This document shows, piece by piece, positions 1-8,686 of a stretch of DNA of 26,315 nucleotides. The stretch's first letter is position 1; each line of letters starts with the position of its first letter. This DNA comes from Sergeia podlipaevii (taxonomy: Eukaryota > Euglenozoa > Kinetoplastea > Trypanosomatida > Trypanosomatidae), in NCBI GenBank assembly GCA_030849805.1, contig JASANZ010001945.1, positions 1 to 26,315 of the forward strand, in the 5' to 3' direction. Under the pieces are notes generated by a model that ran no database searches, was not told the DNA's origin, and saw only the letters and a program-made list of their open reading frames with translations. A program made the position numbers and the translations under genes.

Positions 1-68
1 CCGTGACGAAGAAGGACGGCAGCGGCGGCAAGGTGACCAAGGCTGCCGCCAAGGCCTCCAAGAAGTGA
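1..68 (+). CDS. TEF1: Elongation factor 1-alpha, C-terminal end (partial)
   Basis: Only the last 21 residues and the stop are present. Reading starts at base 3 and ends at TGA 66-68. The peptide begins VTKKDGSGGKVTK and ends KASKK; I recognise this lysine-rich tail as the C-terminus of trypanosomatid EF-1alpha, the GTPase that delivers aminoacyl-tRNA to the ribosome in the cytosol. The rest of the gene lies upstream of the window. Its GC-rich third positions fit a highly expressed gene and contrast with the AT-rich DNA that follows. The identification rests on a short tail, so another lysine-rich C-terminus is possible but less likely. Confidence 0.8.
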   Translation, partial: VTKKDGSGGKVTKAAAKASKK

Positions 69-1158
69 GGGGTGCTTTGGTTGTTGTGTTTTCGGTTCTT
101 TATTTCTGTCTTATCGTACTTTTTTAAAATTATTTTATTATTATTATTATTGAAGGACCAAGCGGAATATTATTTATTCGTTGTTTATTGTTTTGGTGTT
201 TCATAATTATGTATGTTCTGTGTGTGGCGAGGCACGCAGGGTGTAGTTTCGTTTGCTGCTTGTGAGTGATGGTAGCGCGCACAGGAACAATATGAGCAAC
301 AGCACGGGAAGTCAAAATTATGTAAACACACATAAGACTAAGCCACACGAATGAAATATCAAGGAGTGCCGAAGAAATTAAAGAAGGATTTTTTTTTTAT
401 AAATCTAAGGAGCTCTAACTGATTGGTAGTACGGACATGGCGCTCCCGCATGGACTGTGCGGAGGCCTATACGCATCTACCCACATATATCTATATTCAT
501 ATAATGTTCTGCCGGTAGGTCGAACGGGAAACGTTTAAGACAGGTACTGCTCAAAACGAAATAGCTGGGACGACGAGGCAGTTTACCGTGCGTGGTCTGA
601 AGGTAAAGACCGGTGGGAAGGCAAATATTTGAGAAGGGTGTTCGCGAGGGAAAATGAGAATATGAGGCATGCGTGGGCGTGTGTGAGATGACGTGAGAGC
701 TGCTTGCATATCTAAAGTAAATTTAATGAGCCAACGTGCAAGTACTGGGCAAACAAACAAGCAGGCAAGCAGCAAAGTATCTATAGCTCTCGTAATAGTA
801 ACTACATTAAAATCAAACTATATCTATCTATCTATATAAATGAATGATGAAGGGGATTATGAGCAGGCGGACAGAGTAGTTGCTATGATCGAAATGACAA
901 CACGACGCATGTATGTGCTGCTAGCGACCAGTGCGTCCACTAAATACGGTCTTGAGTGAGGTCTGGCGTGTGGCGTGCGGAGCGCGAGCCGCTTTAATAG
1001 CGGCTCGGTGGTACCGGTTTCGTTAGCTTTGCAGACTCCATATTTGCACACTGCTTGCAACGCGAGTGATTTGCTTTGCTTTAGTTTTTTTTTTTCTTAT
1101 GAAGCCGCTTTTGCTGAATGAACTCTTTTCTGCTTTTTTTTTGTTTTTGTTTTTGCAT
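69..1158. other. Intergenic region / EF-1alpha 3' UTR
   Basis: No gene seen. The stretch is AT-rich, with an ATT microsatellite around 131-150 and a TCTA/TATA run around 822-838. It should hold the EF-1alpha 3' UTR and polyadenylation site. Short reverse-strand open frames here have no recognisable content. The only structured element I see is the GC-rich hairpin at 985-1007, listed separately. Confidence 0.6.
985..1007. repeat. Perfect 9-bp GC-rich hairpin
   Basis: CGAGCCGCT at 985-993 is the exact reverse complement of AGCGGCTCG at 999-1007, with a five-base TTAAT loop. Seven of the nine pairs are G-C, in a locally GC-rich island within AT-rich spacer. It could be a 3' UTR structure or part of an unannotated small RNA. 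I found no convincing snoRNA boxes around it. Confidence 0.75.
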
Positions 1159-1160
1159 AG
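1123..1160 (+). promoter_or_regulatory. Trans-splice acceptor for ARL1
   Basis: A T-rich tract ends in GCATAG, and AG 1159-1160 is the first AG after it. This would give the ARL1 mRNA a 5' UTR of about 119 nt plus the spliced leader. The first-AG rule is established for trypanosomes; the site itself is predicted. Confidence 0.6.
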
Positions 1161-1279
1161 TTTTTAAATTATTACATATTTAGGTTTATTTAGTGGGTTC
1201 TATTCTCATATTTTGTTTGTTGTGTGGATTTAGTTATCGCCGCGAAGTAATCATTTTTTTTTTTGTTAAACTATAACGT

Positions 1280-1852
1280 ATGGGGGCGTGGCTCAGCAGC
1301 CTGAAGCAGGTGCTAGGTATTGTCCCTGCAGACCGCAAGATCCGTGTGCTGATTCTGGGGCTTGATAACGCGGGGAAGACGTCCATATTGTATCGACTGC
1401 ATTTAGGAAATGTTGTTGCTACAGCTCCGACTGTTGGGTTTAACTTAGAAACGCTCCAGTACAAGAACATTTCGTTTGAGGTGTGGGATCTGGGGGGCCA
1501 AACTGGTATCCGCCCTTACTGGAGATGCTACTTCAGCGATACGGACGCAGTTATTTACGTTGTAGATAGCACAGACAAAGACCGCATGGGCGTCGCAAAA
1601 CATGAGTTGTACGCATTGCTCGACGAGGATGAGCTTCGCCGGAGTTTGCTACTTATTTTTGCGAATAAACAGGATCTTGAGGGTGCCGCAACCGAAGCCG
1701 AAATCAGTCAGCAGCTGGGTGTGGCTTCTATCAAGAATCGCACATGGACTATTGTGAAGAGCAGCGCCAAGTCTGGCGAGGGTCTTATTGAAGGCATGGA
1801 CTGGCTTGTGGATAAGCTGCGGGAGAAGGGGCTGGCAGGTCCTGCTGTGTGA
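1280..1852 (+). CDS. ARL1: ADP-ribosylation factor-like GTPase, ARL1 type
   Basis: A 190-residue small GTPase of the ARF/ARL family. Gly2 follows the initiator Met in MGAWLSSL, a classic N-myristoylation start. The P-loop GLDNAGKT is at 27-34, switch I Thr is in TVGF near 51, WDLGGQ (switch II) is at 69-74, NKQD (guanine specificity) at 129-132, and SSAK at 161-164. All nucleotide-binding motifs are intact. The overall sequence matches ARL1, which in other eukaryotes acts at the trans-Golgi by recruiting GRIP-domain tethers; T. brucei ARL1 is reported to be needed for Golgi integrity and exocytosis. Length is slightly above the usual 180-185 residues because of a C-terminal extension. The start is the first ATG after the predicted acceptor. 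ARF1 or another ARL is the alternative. Confidence 0.92.
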   Translation: MGAWLSSLKQVLGIVPADRKIRVLILGLDNAGKTSILYRLHLGNVVATAPTVGFNLETLQYKNISFEVWDLGGQTGIRPYWRCYFSDTDAVIYVVDSTDKDRMGVAKHELYALLDEDELRRSLLLIFANKQDLEGAATEAEISQQLGVASIKNRTWTIVKSSAKSGEGLIEGMDWLVDKLREKGLAGPAV

Positions 1853-2330
1853 GGAGTTTTTGCGCAATGACCTATAAAAAGACAGTTATTGTAAGGAAAT
1901 CTTTTTTAGTTCTCGCTTCTTCCTACTACTATTAGTTATGTTGAGGTGATTAGTTTTTTTTTCTTTCTTTTTTGATGATGTTTGTATTTGTATGTACTGC
2001 TCTCCATGTGGAGGCACCAATGCGTGCATGTGCTTTGTTATGATGCTTTTTTTGTGTATGCGGGTATTTTTGAGGACGAACATTTTTTTTTTTTTAATTA
2101 CAACAGCACCGGTCTGCGGTTTATGAGATAAGTGACAGTCTAATAAATATACTCCGGTACACAGACATCTACATCTGCGTGTGTGCGAGTGGGAGCGGCA
2201 TAACGTTATGCATTTTATACCAATACAGGAGAATGGTAAGGAACGCTTTTTGTATTTTCATGCACCTCTATTGATTTTGCGTTTCACTGATTTTTCTCAA
2301 CTTTTTCCAAACATTTTCTCTTTTTATCAC
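1853..2330. other. Intergenic region, ARL1 3' UTR
   Basis: AT-rich spacer with T-runs near 1953-1972 and 2083-2094. No coding content is recognised. The open frame running through 2181-2429 is read from T-rich DNA and is interrupted by the next predicted splice site. Confidence 0.6.
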
Positions 2331-2378
2331 TTTTTTTTTCTGATATCTATTTTCATCTTAATTTTTTTTCTTTGTCAG
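2331..2378 (+). promoter_or_regulatory. Trans-splice acceptor for the protein kinase
   Basis: A long pyrimidine tract ends in TTTGTCAG, with AG at 2377-2378. It fixes the gene start: the open frame extends upstream to a TTG at 2372, but that lies 5' of the predicted splice site. The first downstream in-frame ATG is at 2429, leaving a 50-nt 5' UTR. Confidence 0.75.
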
Positions 2379-2428
2379 GTAATAGAAATCTGCCCAGTCT
2401 CTTCTGCAGGATTGAAAGATTTGTTGTG

Positions 2429-4108
2429 ATGGACTTCTACGCGTTACAAGATAGCCTAAAAGGGCCCAGGCGAGGCGTGATGTCGGACTCCAACTCAATT
2501 GACAATAAATATACCCTACTAGAGAAAATTGGGAAAGGAGCATATGGCGTGGTCTGGAAGGCGAAACGAATAAACAACACGAGCGATGAGACTTACGCGG
2601 TGAAGCACGTGAACAAGCGGCACGCCGGTGCAAAGGGCCTGAAGGAGGTCATGGGAGAGGTAGAAACTATGAGTCTGCTCTCTCACCCCAATATAGTGAA
2701 ACTTGAGGAAACTTTTCACGACGACAGTAGTCTGTGGATAGTCATGGAGTACCTACCCGGTGGCGAACTTCAGCAGTTGTTGAAGGGGCAAAAGCTCTCA
2801 GAGTCCACTGTTAGACGTATTGTTACACAGCTCCTGATGGCGATTGAGTACATTCACGATAAAGGTATTGTGCATCGCGACCTGAAGCCCGCTAATTGTC
2901 TGCTTGCAACACCCGATACTAACGTCAAGATTTCAGACTTTGGGTTTGCTGTGCTGGCTGGAACAGATCAGTGCCTGAGTACGTATTGTGGCACCATCGC
3001 ATTTATGGCCCCAGAAATACTGATGGAACGCAACTATGGGAAACCAGTGGATATGTGGGCTCTTGGGGTGATGACTTACCTAATGATAGTCGGCGAGTAT
3101 CCATTCGTGGGAGACACAGCCGCCTCTCTCACGCGGGCAATATGTAATAATACAATTATTTTTGATAATGTGCGGCTGTGTCAATTTCCGCTGCTTAGAG
3201 ACTTTATATCAAAGGTCCTCTTCACTGACCCTAACAGGCGCATGACCGCTCGAGAGGCTCTCAAGCACCCGTGGATAAAGTCAGGTATTGACAACTCTGG
3301 AATGTCTGAACTTAGTCCACCAAAAAATCAAACGGTTGAGGTGCCCCCTATTGGGAAGCTTCGTGCCGCAGGTGTAGCGGTGCTTGCGACCCAACGCCTG
3401 AGATATCTGCAGCGCCGCAGACGGTTGATAAAGATGGGGTATGGTGGTATTCCAGTTCTGTGCGATTATCACTATCTGGTAACGGGGGTGTACTGCCCAG
3501 AAACGAGCTTCTTAGACTGTAGTGAGCAGTTCAAGGAGAAGCCTCAGGCACTGGAGGAGTTGTTCGTCATGATTGAGACATGCAAGTACATTCGCCATGT
3601 GGATATAAGTGGGAACAATATAGATAACTTGGCACTGGTGCAAAGCTTTTTAAAGCTCGTGAACAAACACCCAAGCGTGACTTCTATCAACTTGTCGAAT
3701 AATCCTATTCCTTCTCTCGCAGGACGGGGCCTCGTCCGTTTGGCACGTAACCCAATGTCCCACGTCCGGAAAATTAATGTTGAGGGCACCTATATTGGCG
3801 AGGAGACGGTGACACAGATACACTCAATTCTAAAAGAGAGGGCGGCGACGCAATCGTTCTGCAGTACACCGCTGATCGACCCGCCTGACAGCAACAACAA
3901 TAGTCACTGCAGTCACGCGCCTGCCAATCAACGTTCTAGTGATTCGTTTCCCACCGCTATGTCAACACGATCCGTCAACACGAGTAGACTTTCTGCATCT
4001 AGTAGTATATGCAGCAACACACATACACAGAGAAAGCGAGGGGTCCACTTGACACGACTTCCTCCCTTACCACAGGCTGCGCTGAACCGGAGGGGAGATC
4101 ATAAGTAG
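2429..4108 (+). CDS. CAMK-like protein kinase with IQ-like segment and leucine-rich repeats
   Basis: A 559-residue Ser/Thr protein kinase. The catalytic domain spans about 28-285: glycine loop GKGAYG 35-40, ATP-anchoring Lys59 in YAVK, HRD 149-151 followed by LKPAN, DFG 170-172, and APE 194-196. All key residues are present, so it should be active. HRDLKPAN and the HPWIKSG end of the domain fit the CAMK group. After it comes a basic segment (RLRYLQRRRRLIKMGY) that resembles an IQ calmodulin-binding helix. Then follow two to three leucine-rich repeats (HVDISGNNIDNLALV; SINLSNNPIPSLAGRG; KINVEGTYIGEE) and a Ser/Asn-rich, probably disordered tail. Substrate and location are unknown. ATG 2429 was chosen over the upstream non-ATG extension because of the splice site; ATG 2480 is an alternative. 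Confidence 0.9.
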   Translation: MDFYALQDSLKGPRRGVMSDSNSIDNKYTLLEKIGKGAYGVVWKAKRINNTSDETYAVKHVNKRHAGAKGLKEVMGEVETMSLLSHPNIVKLEETFHDDSSLWIVMEYLPGGELQQLLKGQKLSESTVRRIVTQLLMAIEYIHDKGIVHRDLKPANCLLATPDTNVKISDFGFAVLAGTDQCLSTYCGTIAFMAPEILMERNYGKPVDMWALGVMTYLMIVGEYPFVGDTAASLTRAICNNTIIFDNVRLCQFPLLRDFISKVLFTDPNRRMTAREALKHPWIKSGIDNSGMSELSPPKNQTVEVPPIGKLRAAGVAVLATQRLRYLQRRRRLIKMGYGGIPVLCDYHYLVTGVYCPETSFLDCSEQFKEKPQALEELFVMIETCKYIRHVDISGNNIDNLALVQSFLKLVNKHPSVTSINLSNNPIPSLAGRGLVRLARNPMSHVRKINVEGTYIGEETVTQIHSILKERAATQSFCSTPLIDPPDSNNNSHCSHAPANQRSSDSFPTAMSTRSVNTSRLSASSSICSNTHTQRKRGVHLTRLPPLPQAALNRRGDHK

Positions 4109-5762
4109 GCATTCGATTTTGATGTTTTTTTTTCTTCGTTTTTTTTTTTTTTCAATCCGCTCTCAAGCTTTTTGTAAGCTTGATGTGAGTGCGGTGGTAG
4201 ATGGTTCATATGTAGGTTTTTTTTTCTTTTTTTAATGGGTGGTGGGGGAAGTATCAAGCCAATGACTTATTGTGCTTGAGCACTAATTTATTTTTTTGTT
4301 TTGCTGCTTTTTACTTGCTGTTTTACGTGGTGTTTGTTTTTGCACCTGCGGTATATTTATGCGACTGTATGTTTTTTTTTTCTTCCCTACTACTAATATT
4401 GTTATTACTTGCCTCTTAAGTTCCGTTCGATGATGCAGTCGTACGCAGTGGTGCTTGCGGGATTCTTTCTCACCATGCTACGTACTTGTTCATACACGTC
4501 AATCATTGTGTCAAAAAGGACGTTAAGGGGGGAAAAAAGAAAGCAAAGACAAGACAACGCAAAGCAAGGAAATAATGAGATGTATGGCGACGCAGTGGGA
4601 CTTGCAAGATTTTTTGATCTACCTCGTCTTCAATACGTTCGTCTTTTTAAATGTTTAAAATATTTTTATTTCTTTCTTCTTTTTTTATTATTTAGCAGAT
4701 CAAATTTGGATGTCATTTAGAATGTACAAGTGAGTGTTTGCAATGACCTAGTGGGTTCGGCTGATGCTTGGAATTGCCTATTGTGACTGGAGATGTGCAT
4801 TTGTTAACACTCAAAAATAGAGAGGGGGGAGCAGTAAACAGTGTGTAAGCAAGCCGGAAGAAATGTATATAACTATGGTGCTATAGACCAGTTGTCATAG
4901 CCCGCTTGCGCTTCTACACTAACACGTACTATCGAGATGGTATATATATTTATTTGCTGAACTCCCTCAAATGTTTTCTTTTTTTTTTTTGGAAATAATT
5001 TTGCTGGTGTAATTTTCGAAGCTTTATCTTTTGTCTTTCTGTGATGGAGGAAAGGCATTTGGTAAATGTTTGACTATATATAAAATATATTTCGTATTTG
5101 AGAGTGATGTGGTACTTAATTACAAAAAAAAAGAGGAAATAGATTCTATGATGGTGATTGTCTTGTGTGTACAATCAAAAGAAAAAAAAGGAGTTGCGCA
5201 CTCTGTTGCAATTGATATTCCTATCTTTCTGTTGACGTTGTTGTTGCCTCGCGCTGAGTGCATTTGGCGTGTATAGCTATTGCTAAATTTTATATGAAAG
5301 GGGCGACTAGTTGATGTGTGCATTTTTTTTTTGTTTCGTAGTTTTTTTTTTGCTTTTAGGAGAGTTTGATCATCTTTACTCTTGCGTCTGCTTTTTCTGT
5401 GCTCCATCTCTCACTTTTATCTTTTTTTCAATCAGCGGGTTTCCATAAATGTAGTCACGGCAGGAGCGAAAAAAGAATACAGTTTGCTATCATTTATGCT
5501 GCTTGCACTATACTAATGTGAGGCTACTAAAAACATATATATTACCGTTGTAAGCACATCAATTGACGAATTTAATGGTCTTAATGCATTTATTTATTTC
5601 CTTTGTTTTAACATATTTTTATTATTATTATTATAAATGTTCGCTTCACATGCGAAAAGGAGCATTAGTCTGAGCATAATTACCATACTTGCAGCACTTG
5701 AACTTTCCAGCTATCATCATCATTATTACGTTGCACACGTGTGGGACCCCCTGGATACGCAA
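4109..5762. other. Long intergenic region / kinase 3' UTR
   Basis: About 1.7 kb of AT-rich DNA with many T-runs. The largest + frame (4430-4720 from its first ATG) encodes a hydrophobic, Phe/Leu-rich peptide typical of T-rich non-coding DNA, and I do not call it a gene. The stretch contains a stem-loop at 4157-4194. Frames at 4873-5407 on both strands are low complexity. A long regulatory 3' UTR is the simplest reading. Confidence 0.5.
4157..4194 (+). repeat. Interrupted stem-loop in the kinase 3' UTR
   Basis: TCAAGCTT (4163-4170) pairs perfectly with AAGCTTGA (4176-4183) across a five-base loop. The stem can extend outward past bulges: CTC with GAG (4187-4189) and CCG with CGG (4192-4194). 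It lies about 50 nt after the kinase stop codon, directly after T-runs, so it would sit in the mRNA. In trypanosomes, where control is mainly post-transcriptional, such elements can bind regulatory proteins; the role here is inferred. Confidence 0.6.
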
Positions 5763-5806
5763 TTGTTTTCTCTCCCGGATAATTTTCTTTACTGCTTGAT
5801 AAATAG
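5763..5806 (+). promoter_or_regulatory. Probable trans-splice acceptor for the UHM-like gene
   Basis: A pyrimidine-rich stretch (TTGTTTTCTCTCCC, then TTTTCTTTACTGCTT) leads to AG 5805-5806, with a further AG at 5813-5814. An ATG follows at 5829. This argues against the upstream ATG at 5637, whose first 64 codons encode a His/Tyr/Leu-rich segment that looks translated from UTR. Confidence 0.5.
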
Positions 5807-5828
5807 AATCAAAGCAGAAACAGCAGCA

Positions 5829-6539
5829 ATGACTTCCGTACCGGAGGGTTCTTCCTCTCTTGTGGTCTGGGGAACCACGGGGGGACGACTTCAGTTCTCT
5901 AAAGATGATCTTCACATGCCAGATCACATCAAGGACCTCCCTAACATTCACTTCTATGAAAAGCAGTGGAGTGCGGTAGCGAGCTTTTGGATGAACCGGG
6001 TGCTCAAGGAGACTGCGCTGCAGCACCTCTCCGTTGCTGATATTGTCAAACTTATCGAAGAGGATATTGCGAAACGCTGGCAAAGTCGCCGCGCAGAGCA
6101 GCTCTTGTATAAACGAAGAAAGCGTTTGTTAGCACCGAATGGACCTGCTGGGGAACCTTCTTCTCATATTCTTCTCACAAATGTTACTTCGCTGGAAGAT
6201 TATGTAGCAGCCGGGGAGGAGACTAGGAACGCCATGCTGTCAGCAATCGCTCAGCGTGTGTCCTCTCTGGTAAAGGAGCGTGTTTCTGGTGTCTATATTT
6301 TGGTGGATGAGGCCGATGCAGCGCAGAATTCTCCAGCAATGAAACGCGTGAGAAAAGAGGCAGATGGAGGTGTTGATAAGGAGAAGGCAGAAAAACCTGA
6401 ACAAGCGTTGTTTGATGATCGAGTTGCCGTGGTGGGCACACTCTCTTCCGCCGAGAAAGCTGCCACAGTCATCGCGCAGCTTCACGGCGCTCAGTTTGAT
6501 GGCCGGACTGTCATGTGCCGCTTTTGGAGAGCAAGCTGA
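5829..6539 (+). CDS. Protein with C-terminal UHM/RRM-like half-domain
   Basis: A 236-residue protein, counting from ATG 5829. The N-terminal part contains GRLQFSKDDLHMPDHIKDLP and a helical, charged segment rich in Arg/Lys (KRWQSRRAEQLLYKRRKRLL). The C-terminus (VAVVGTLSSAEKAATVIAQL then HGAQFDGRTVMCRFW) matches the last helix and strand of U2AF-homology-motif RRMs, which in splicing factors such as U2AF65 and SPF45 bind tryptophan-containing ligand peptides. The RxF signature of UHMs appears here as AQF. A basic, acidic-flanked linker (MKRVRKEADGG) could be a nuclear signal. I infer a nuclear RNA-processing role, perhaps in trans-splicing. The same frame extends upstream to ATG 5637, which I reject because of the likely splice site. 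A generic RRM protein is the alternative. Confidence 0.65.
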   Translation: MTSVPEGSSSLVVWGTTGGRLQFSKDDLHMPDHIKDLPNIHFYEKQWSAVASFWMNRVLKETALQHLSVADIVKLIEEDIAKRWQSRRAEQLLYKRRKRLLAPNGPAGEPSSHILLTNVTSLEDYVAAGEETRNAMLSAIAQRVSSLVKERVSGVYILVDEADAAQNSPAMKRVRKEADGGVDKEKAEKPEQALFDDRVAVVGTLSSAEKAATVIAQLHGAQFDGRTVMCRFWRAS

Positions 6540-6814
6540 GTTGTAGCGCTACCTGCATTTATGCGCATGCATGCGGTTGTCTGTCTGTCTTTTTTTAAAA
6601 ATATATATACTTTTAAGAGTAGTCTGAGATGTTCTTACGATCTTTTTGCTTATTACAAGAAAGCACCTTCAGGTATCGCCGCTTATCATCTGAATAATAG
6701 CAGACAGGTCTTTGTGGACGTTGATGTACTCCACTAATTGAAAATATTAGACAGGTGTGTTTATCTACCTGACTGGGGGCACTAGTTGCTTTTCTCTTTG
6801 TGAGACGTGCAATA
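6540..6814. other. Intergenic region
   Basis: AT-rich spacer between the UHM-like gene and the J-domain gene. It contains a TA-rich run near 6594-6611. No coding signal is seen on either strand. Confidence 0.6.
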
Positions 6815-6894
6815 CTCTTTTTTTTCTTTCTTTCTTTTCTTTCCTGTTTGCGGTGGTGTCTTTTATTGAACACGGTTTGGGCTGGGGGTTACAG
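6815..6894 (+). promoter_or_regulatory. Trans-splice acceptor for the J-domain gene
   Basis: A strong CT tract (CTTTTTTTTCTTTCTTTCTT, continuing to about 6847) is followed by GGTTACAG with AG 6893-6894, the first AG after the tract. The predicted 5' UTR is about 115 nt, ending at ATG 7010. Confidence 0.65.
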
Positions 6895-7009
6895 GGGTAT
6901 CTGAGCAAGTTGCATAGATATAATAGGAATACATAGTTGCTACATATATACAGAGAAAGAGATAGAGAAAAAAAGGGAGAGGGCAAGTTTCAGCAAGTAG
7001 GTTCTTACA

Positions 7010-7798
7010 ATGCGCCGTGTCTCACAGTGTGCGTGTACCCGCAGCAGCAGCATAGAAAGTATGACTGGCGTATTTATTTTTTCTCCTCGCAATGAAACGA
7101 CGGGTGAGAGCCACAGCTACAAGCCAGGCCCTTTGGCGCGGGCTGTTCGGGCTGTATTTGCCACTGTAACTCCATCCACGTTGAAGAAGCGCATCGCGAT
7201 GAGGATGCAGAGTGGGATGGAGAAGGCTGAAACGTTGGAAAGGGAGCAGCTGTGGCTCAAGACCCACGGCTCTCCTTTGCAGGTGATGGGCTTGCCAGAC
7301 CATGCTGAGCTCGTGGAAGTGCGAGCGCGGTACCGCAACTTAGTGCTGGAGACACATCCCGATACCGCCAGCAGCTCCACCGGAGAAAGTGACTATGCTA
7401 TATTGCAGTCTGCGTATCGCATGGCAGTTAACCCTAGTAGCCTGTGGCATCGCAATGGATCGTCGCCTGCATTGTATCGCCAGCTTCTTGAGCACTCAAA
7501 GGAGAAAGTACACCGTGTAGACAAAGTAAAGGTATTTGCAATTGCATCGTACACCGTCATGGGAGTAATAGGCATTTTCTTTGCCGTGGTCATTGTACGT
7601 AGCGGGCTAGAATTTGCCTTGCAGTTCTTCGATCCGGAATTCTACCGCTTTATGGTAGCGCAGGAGAAGGAGGAGGAAAGAAAACGTATGGCTGGAGAAG
7701 AGGTCGACAAGGATCCTAAGCGCCTTGCTCCCACAGCAGTCAAGAAGTTATTGTTTCCCGGCCGGTATATTCACGGCCAAGACGACCCCGCGTCCTGA
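7010..7798 (+). CDS. Membrane-anchored J-domain (DnaJ-like) protein
   Basis: A 262-residue protein. A divergent J domain lies at about 85-145: PLQVMGLPDHAELVEVRARY forms the helix I-II region, the essential HPD tripeptide is at 116-118 (LETHPDT), and ILQSAYRMA resembles helix III. HPD is required for stimulating Hsp70 ATPase, so the protein should be a functional co-chaperone. One transmembrane helix follows at about 175-196 (VFAIASYTVMGVIGIFFAVV), then a charged C-terminal tail. The N-terminus is Arg/Ser-rich (MRRVSQCACTRSSS) and could be a mitochondrial presequence, but no tool was run. The order J domain then membrane helix is the reverse of TIM14/Pam18. Met18 is an alternative start. The client Hsp70 and membrane are unknown. 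Confidence 0.8.
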   Translation: MRRVSQCACTRSSSIESMTGVFIFSPRNETTGESHSYKPGPLARAVRAVFATVTPSTLKKRIAMRMQSGMEKAETLEREQLWLKTHGSPLQVMGLPDHAELVEVRARYRNLVLETHPDTASSSTGESDYAILQSAYRMAVNPSSLWHRNGSSPALYRQLLEHSKEKVHRVDKVKVFAIASYTVMGVIGIFFAVVIVRSGLEFALQFFDPEFYRFMVAQEKEEERKRMAGEEVDKDPKRLAPTAVKKLLFPGRYIHGQDDPAS

Positions 7799-8469
7799 AA
7801 GCCACGCTGGTATGACGAATTTCTCGCATTTGGCGAACTTTTTATTATTTCAAAACAAAAATATACAAAATTTAAGGCGTTGTGGCGTTGCTTAAAGACT
7901 TTTGTTATTAATGGCTCTATAATGCACTCGATAATATCTTAACGAATGCAATACATATGTACATGAATGGAAGTGCCGAATGGTGGTTAAGGAGGTTTTT
8001 TTTGTGTCTTATGTTTTTTTTTTTGTATGAGTGGCATGAGAGAAGTAAGTTTAACGTCTGCCACATGCGCCACAAGGATCAACTGCATCACTTAAGCATA
8101 CTTTTGCCACAACTGTTTGTTTTTTGCTGTCCCCTATTGATATGTATATATATTTTCTTTTTTTTTTCTTTTACTTTACATTCATAACTTATAAAACTTT
8201 TTTATTATTATTTGACATCATGACTGTGACACATACAAGGGAGGAGTATTAGTATTTTATCCATATATACATTTATACCCGTACCTTTTTCACCTTGAAG
8301 AACACTATACACTTTTACTCATTTCTTTACATATATATATATAGGGAAGATTACGACTTGCGTTTACTTGCGATTGCTTTTATTTTGTTTTTCTTCTTTT
8401 TGTCGCAACTTTCCCCCACCAATTATACATTCATCCAAAATATACATTGTCCTGTACGCTTTGAAGCAC
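7799..8469. other. Intergenic region
   Basis: AT-rich spacer with T-runs and a TA microsatellite at about 8331-8342. The + frame from 7957 to 8187 codes for a Phe-rich peptide and is not supported as a gene. Confidence 0.6.
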
Positions 8470-8517
8470 TTTTGTTGCTTTTTTTTTGTTGTTGTTTTGA
8501 TTGTACACCACTGACAG
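8470..8517 (+). promoter_or_regulatory. Trans-splice acceptor for the RING-H2 gene
   Basis: A T-rich tract broken by single Gs (TTTGTTGCTTTTTTTTTGTT) precedes CACTGACAG, with AG 8516-8517 the first AG. AG 8657-8658, after GCTTTT, is an alternative nearer the ATG at 8687. Confidence 0.45.
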
Positions 8518-8686
8518 AACAGAGGGGAGATATCGAACTGCATAACAGAACATACCGAGGCTGCACTCCCCGCATTAGTAGAGGCACTCATACTCAGCTG
8601 TTTCCCCAACACACCACTTCATAGTGGGCATATATTTTGTTGGCTGTGCTGCTTTTAGTTCACGCCATTCTGTGGCGTAGAGAGCA

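Noticed and set aside
844..1060. ATGATGA at 844-850 as a box C of a C/D snoRNA
   Set aside because: No CTGA box D within the expected distance and no terminal stem.
4430..4720. 97-codon + strand ORF after the kinase
   Set aside because: Hydrophobic Phe/Leu-rich translation of T-rich DNA; no acceptor-ATG layout; more likely 3' UTR.
5637..5828. Upstream ATG and 64-codon extension of the UHM-like gene
   Set aside because: A pyrimidine-rich tract with AGs lies between this ATG and ATG 5829, and the extension is His/Tyr-rich without domain character.
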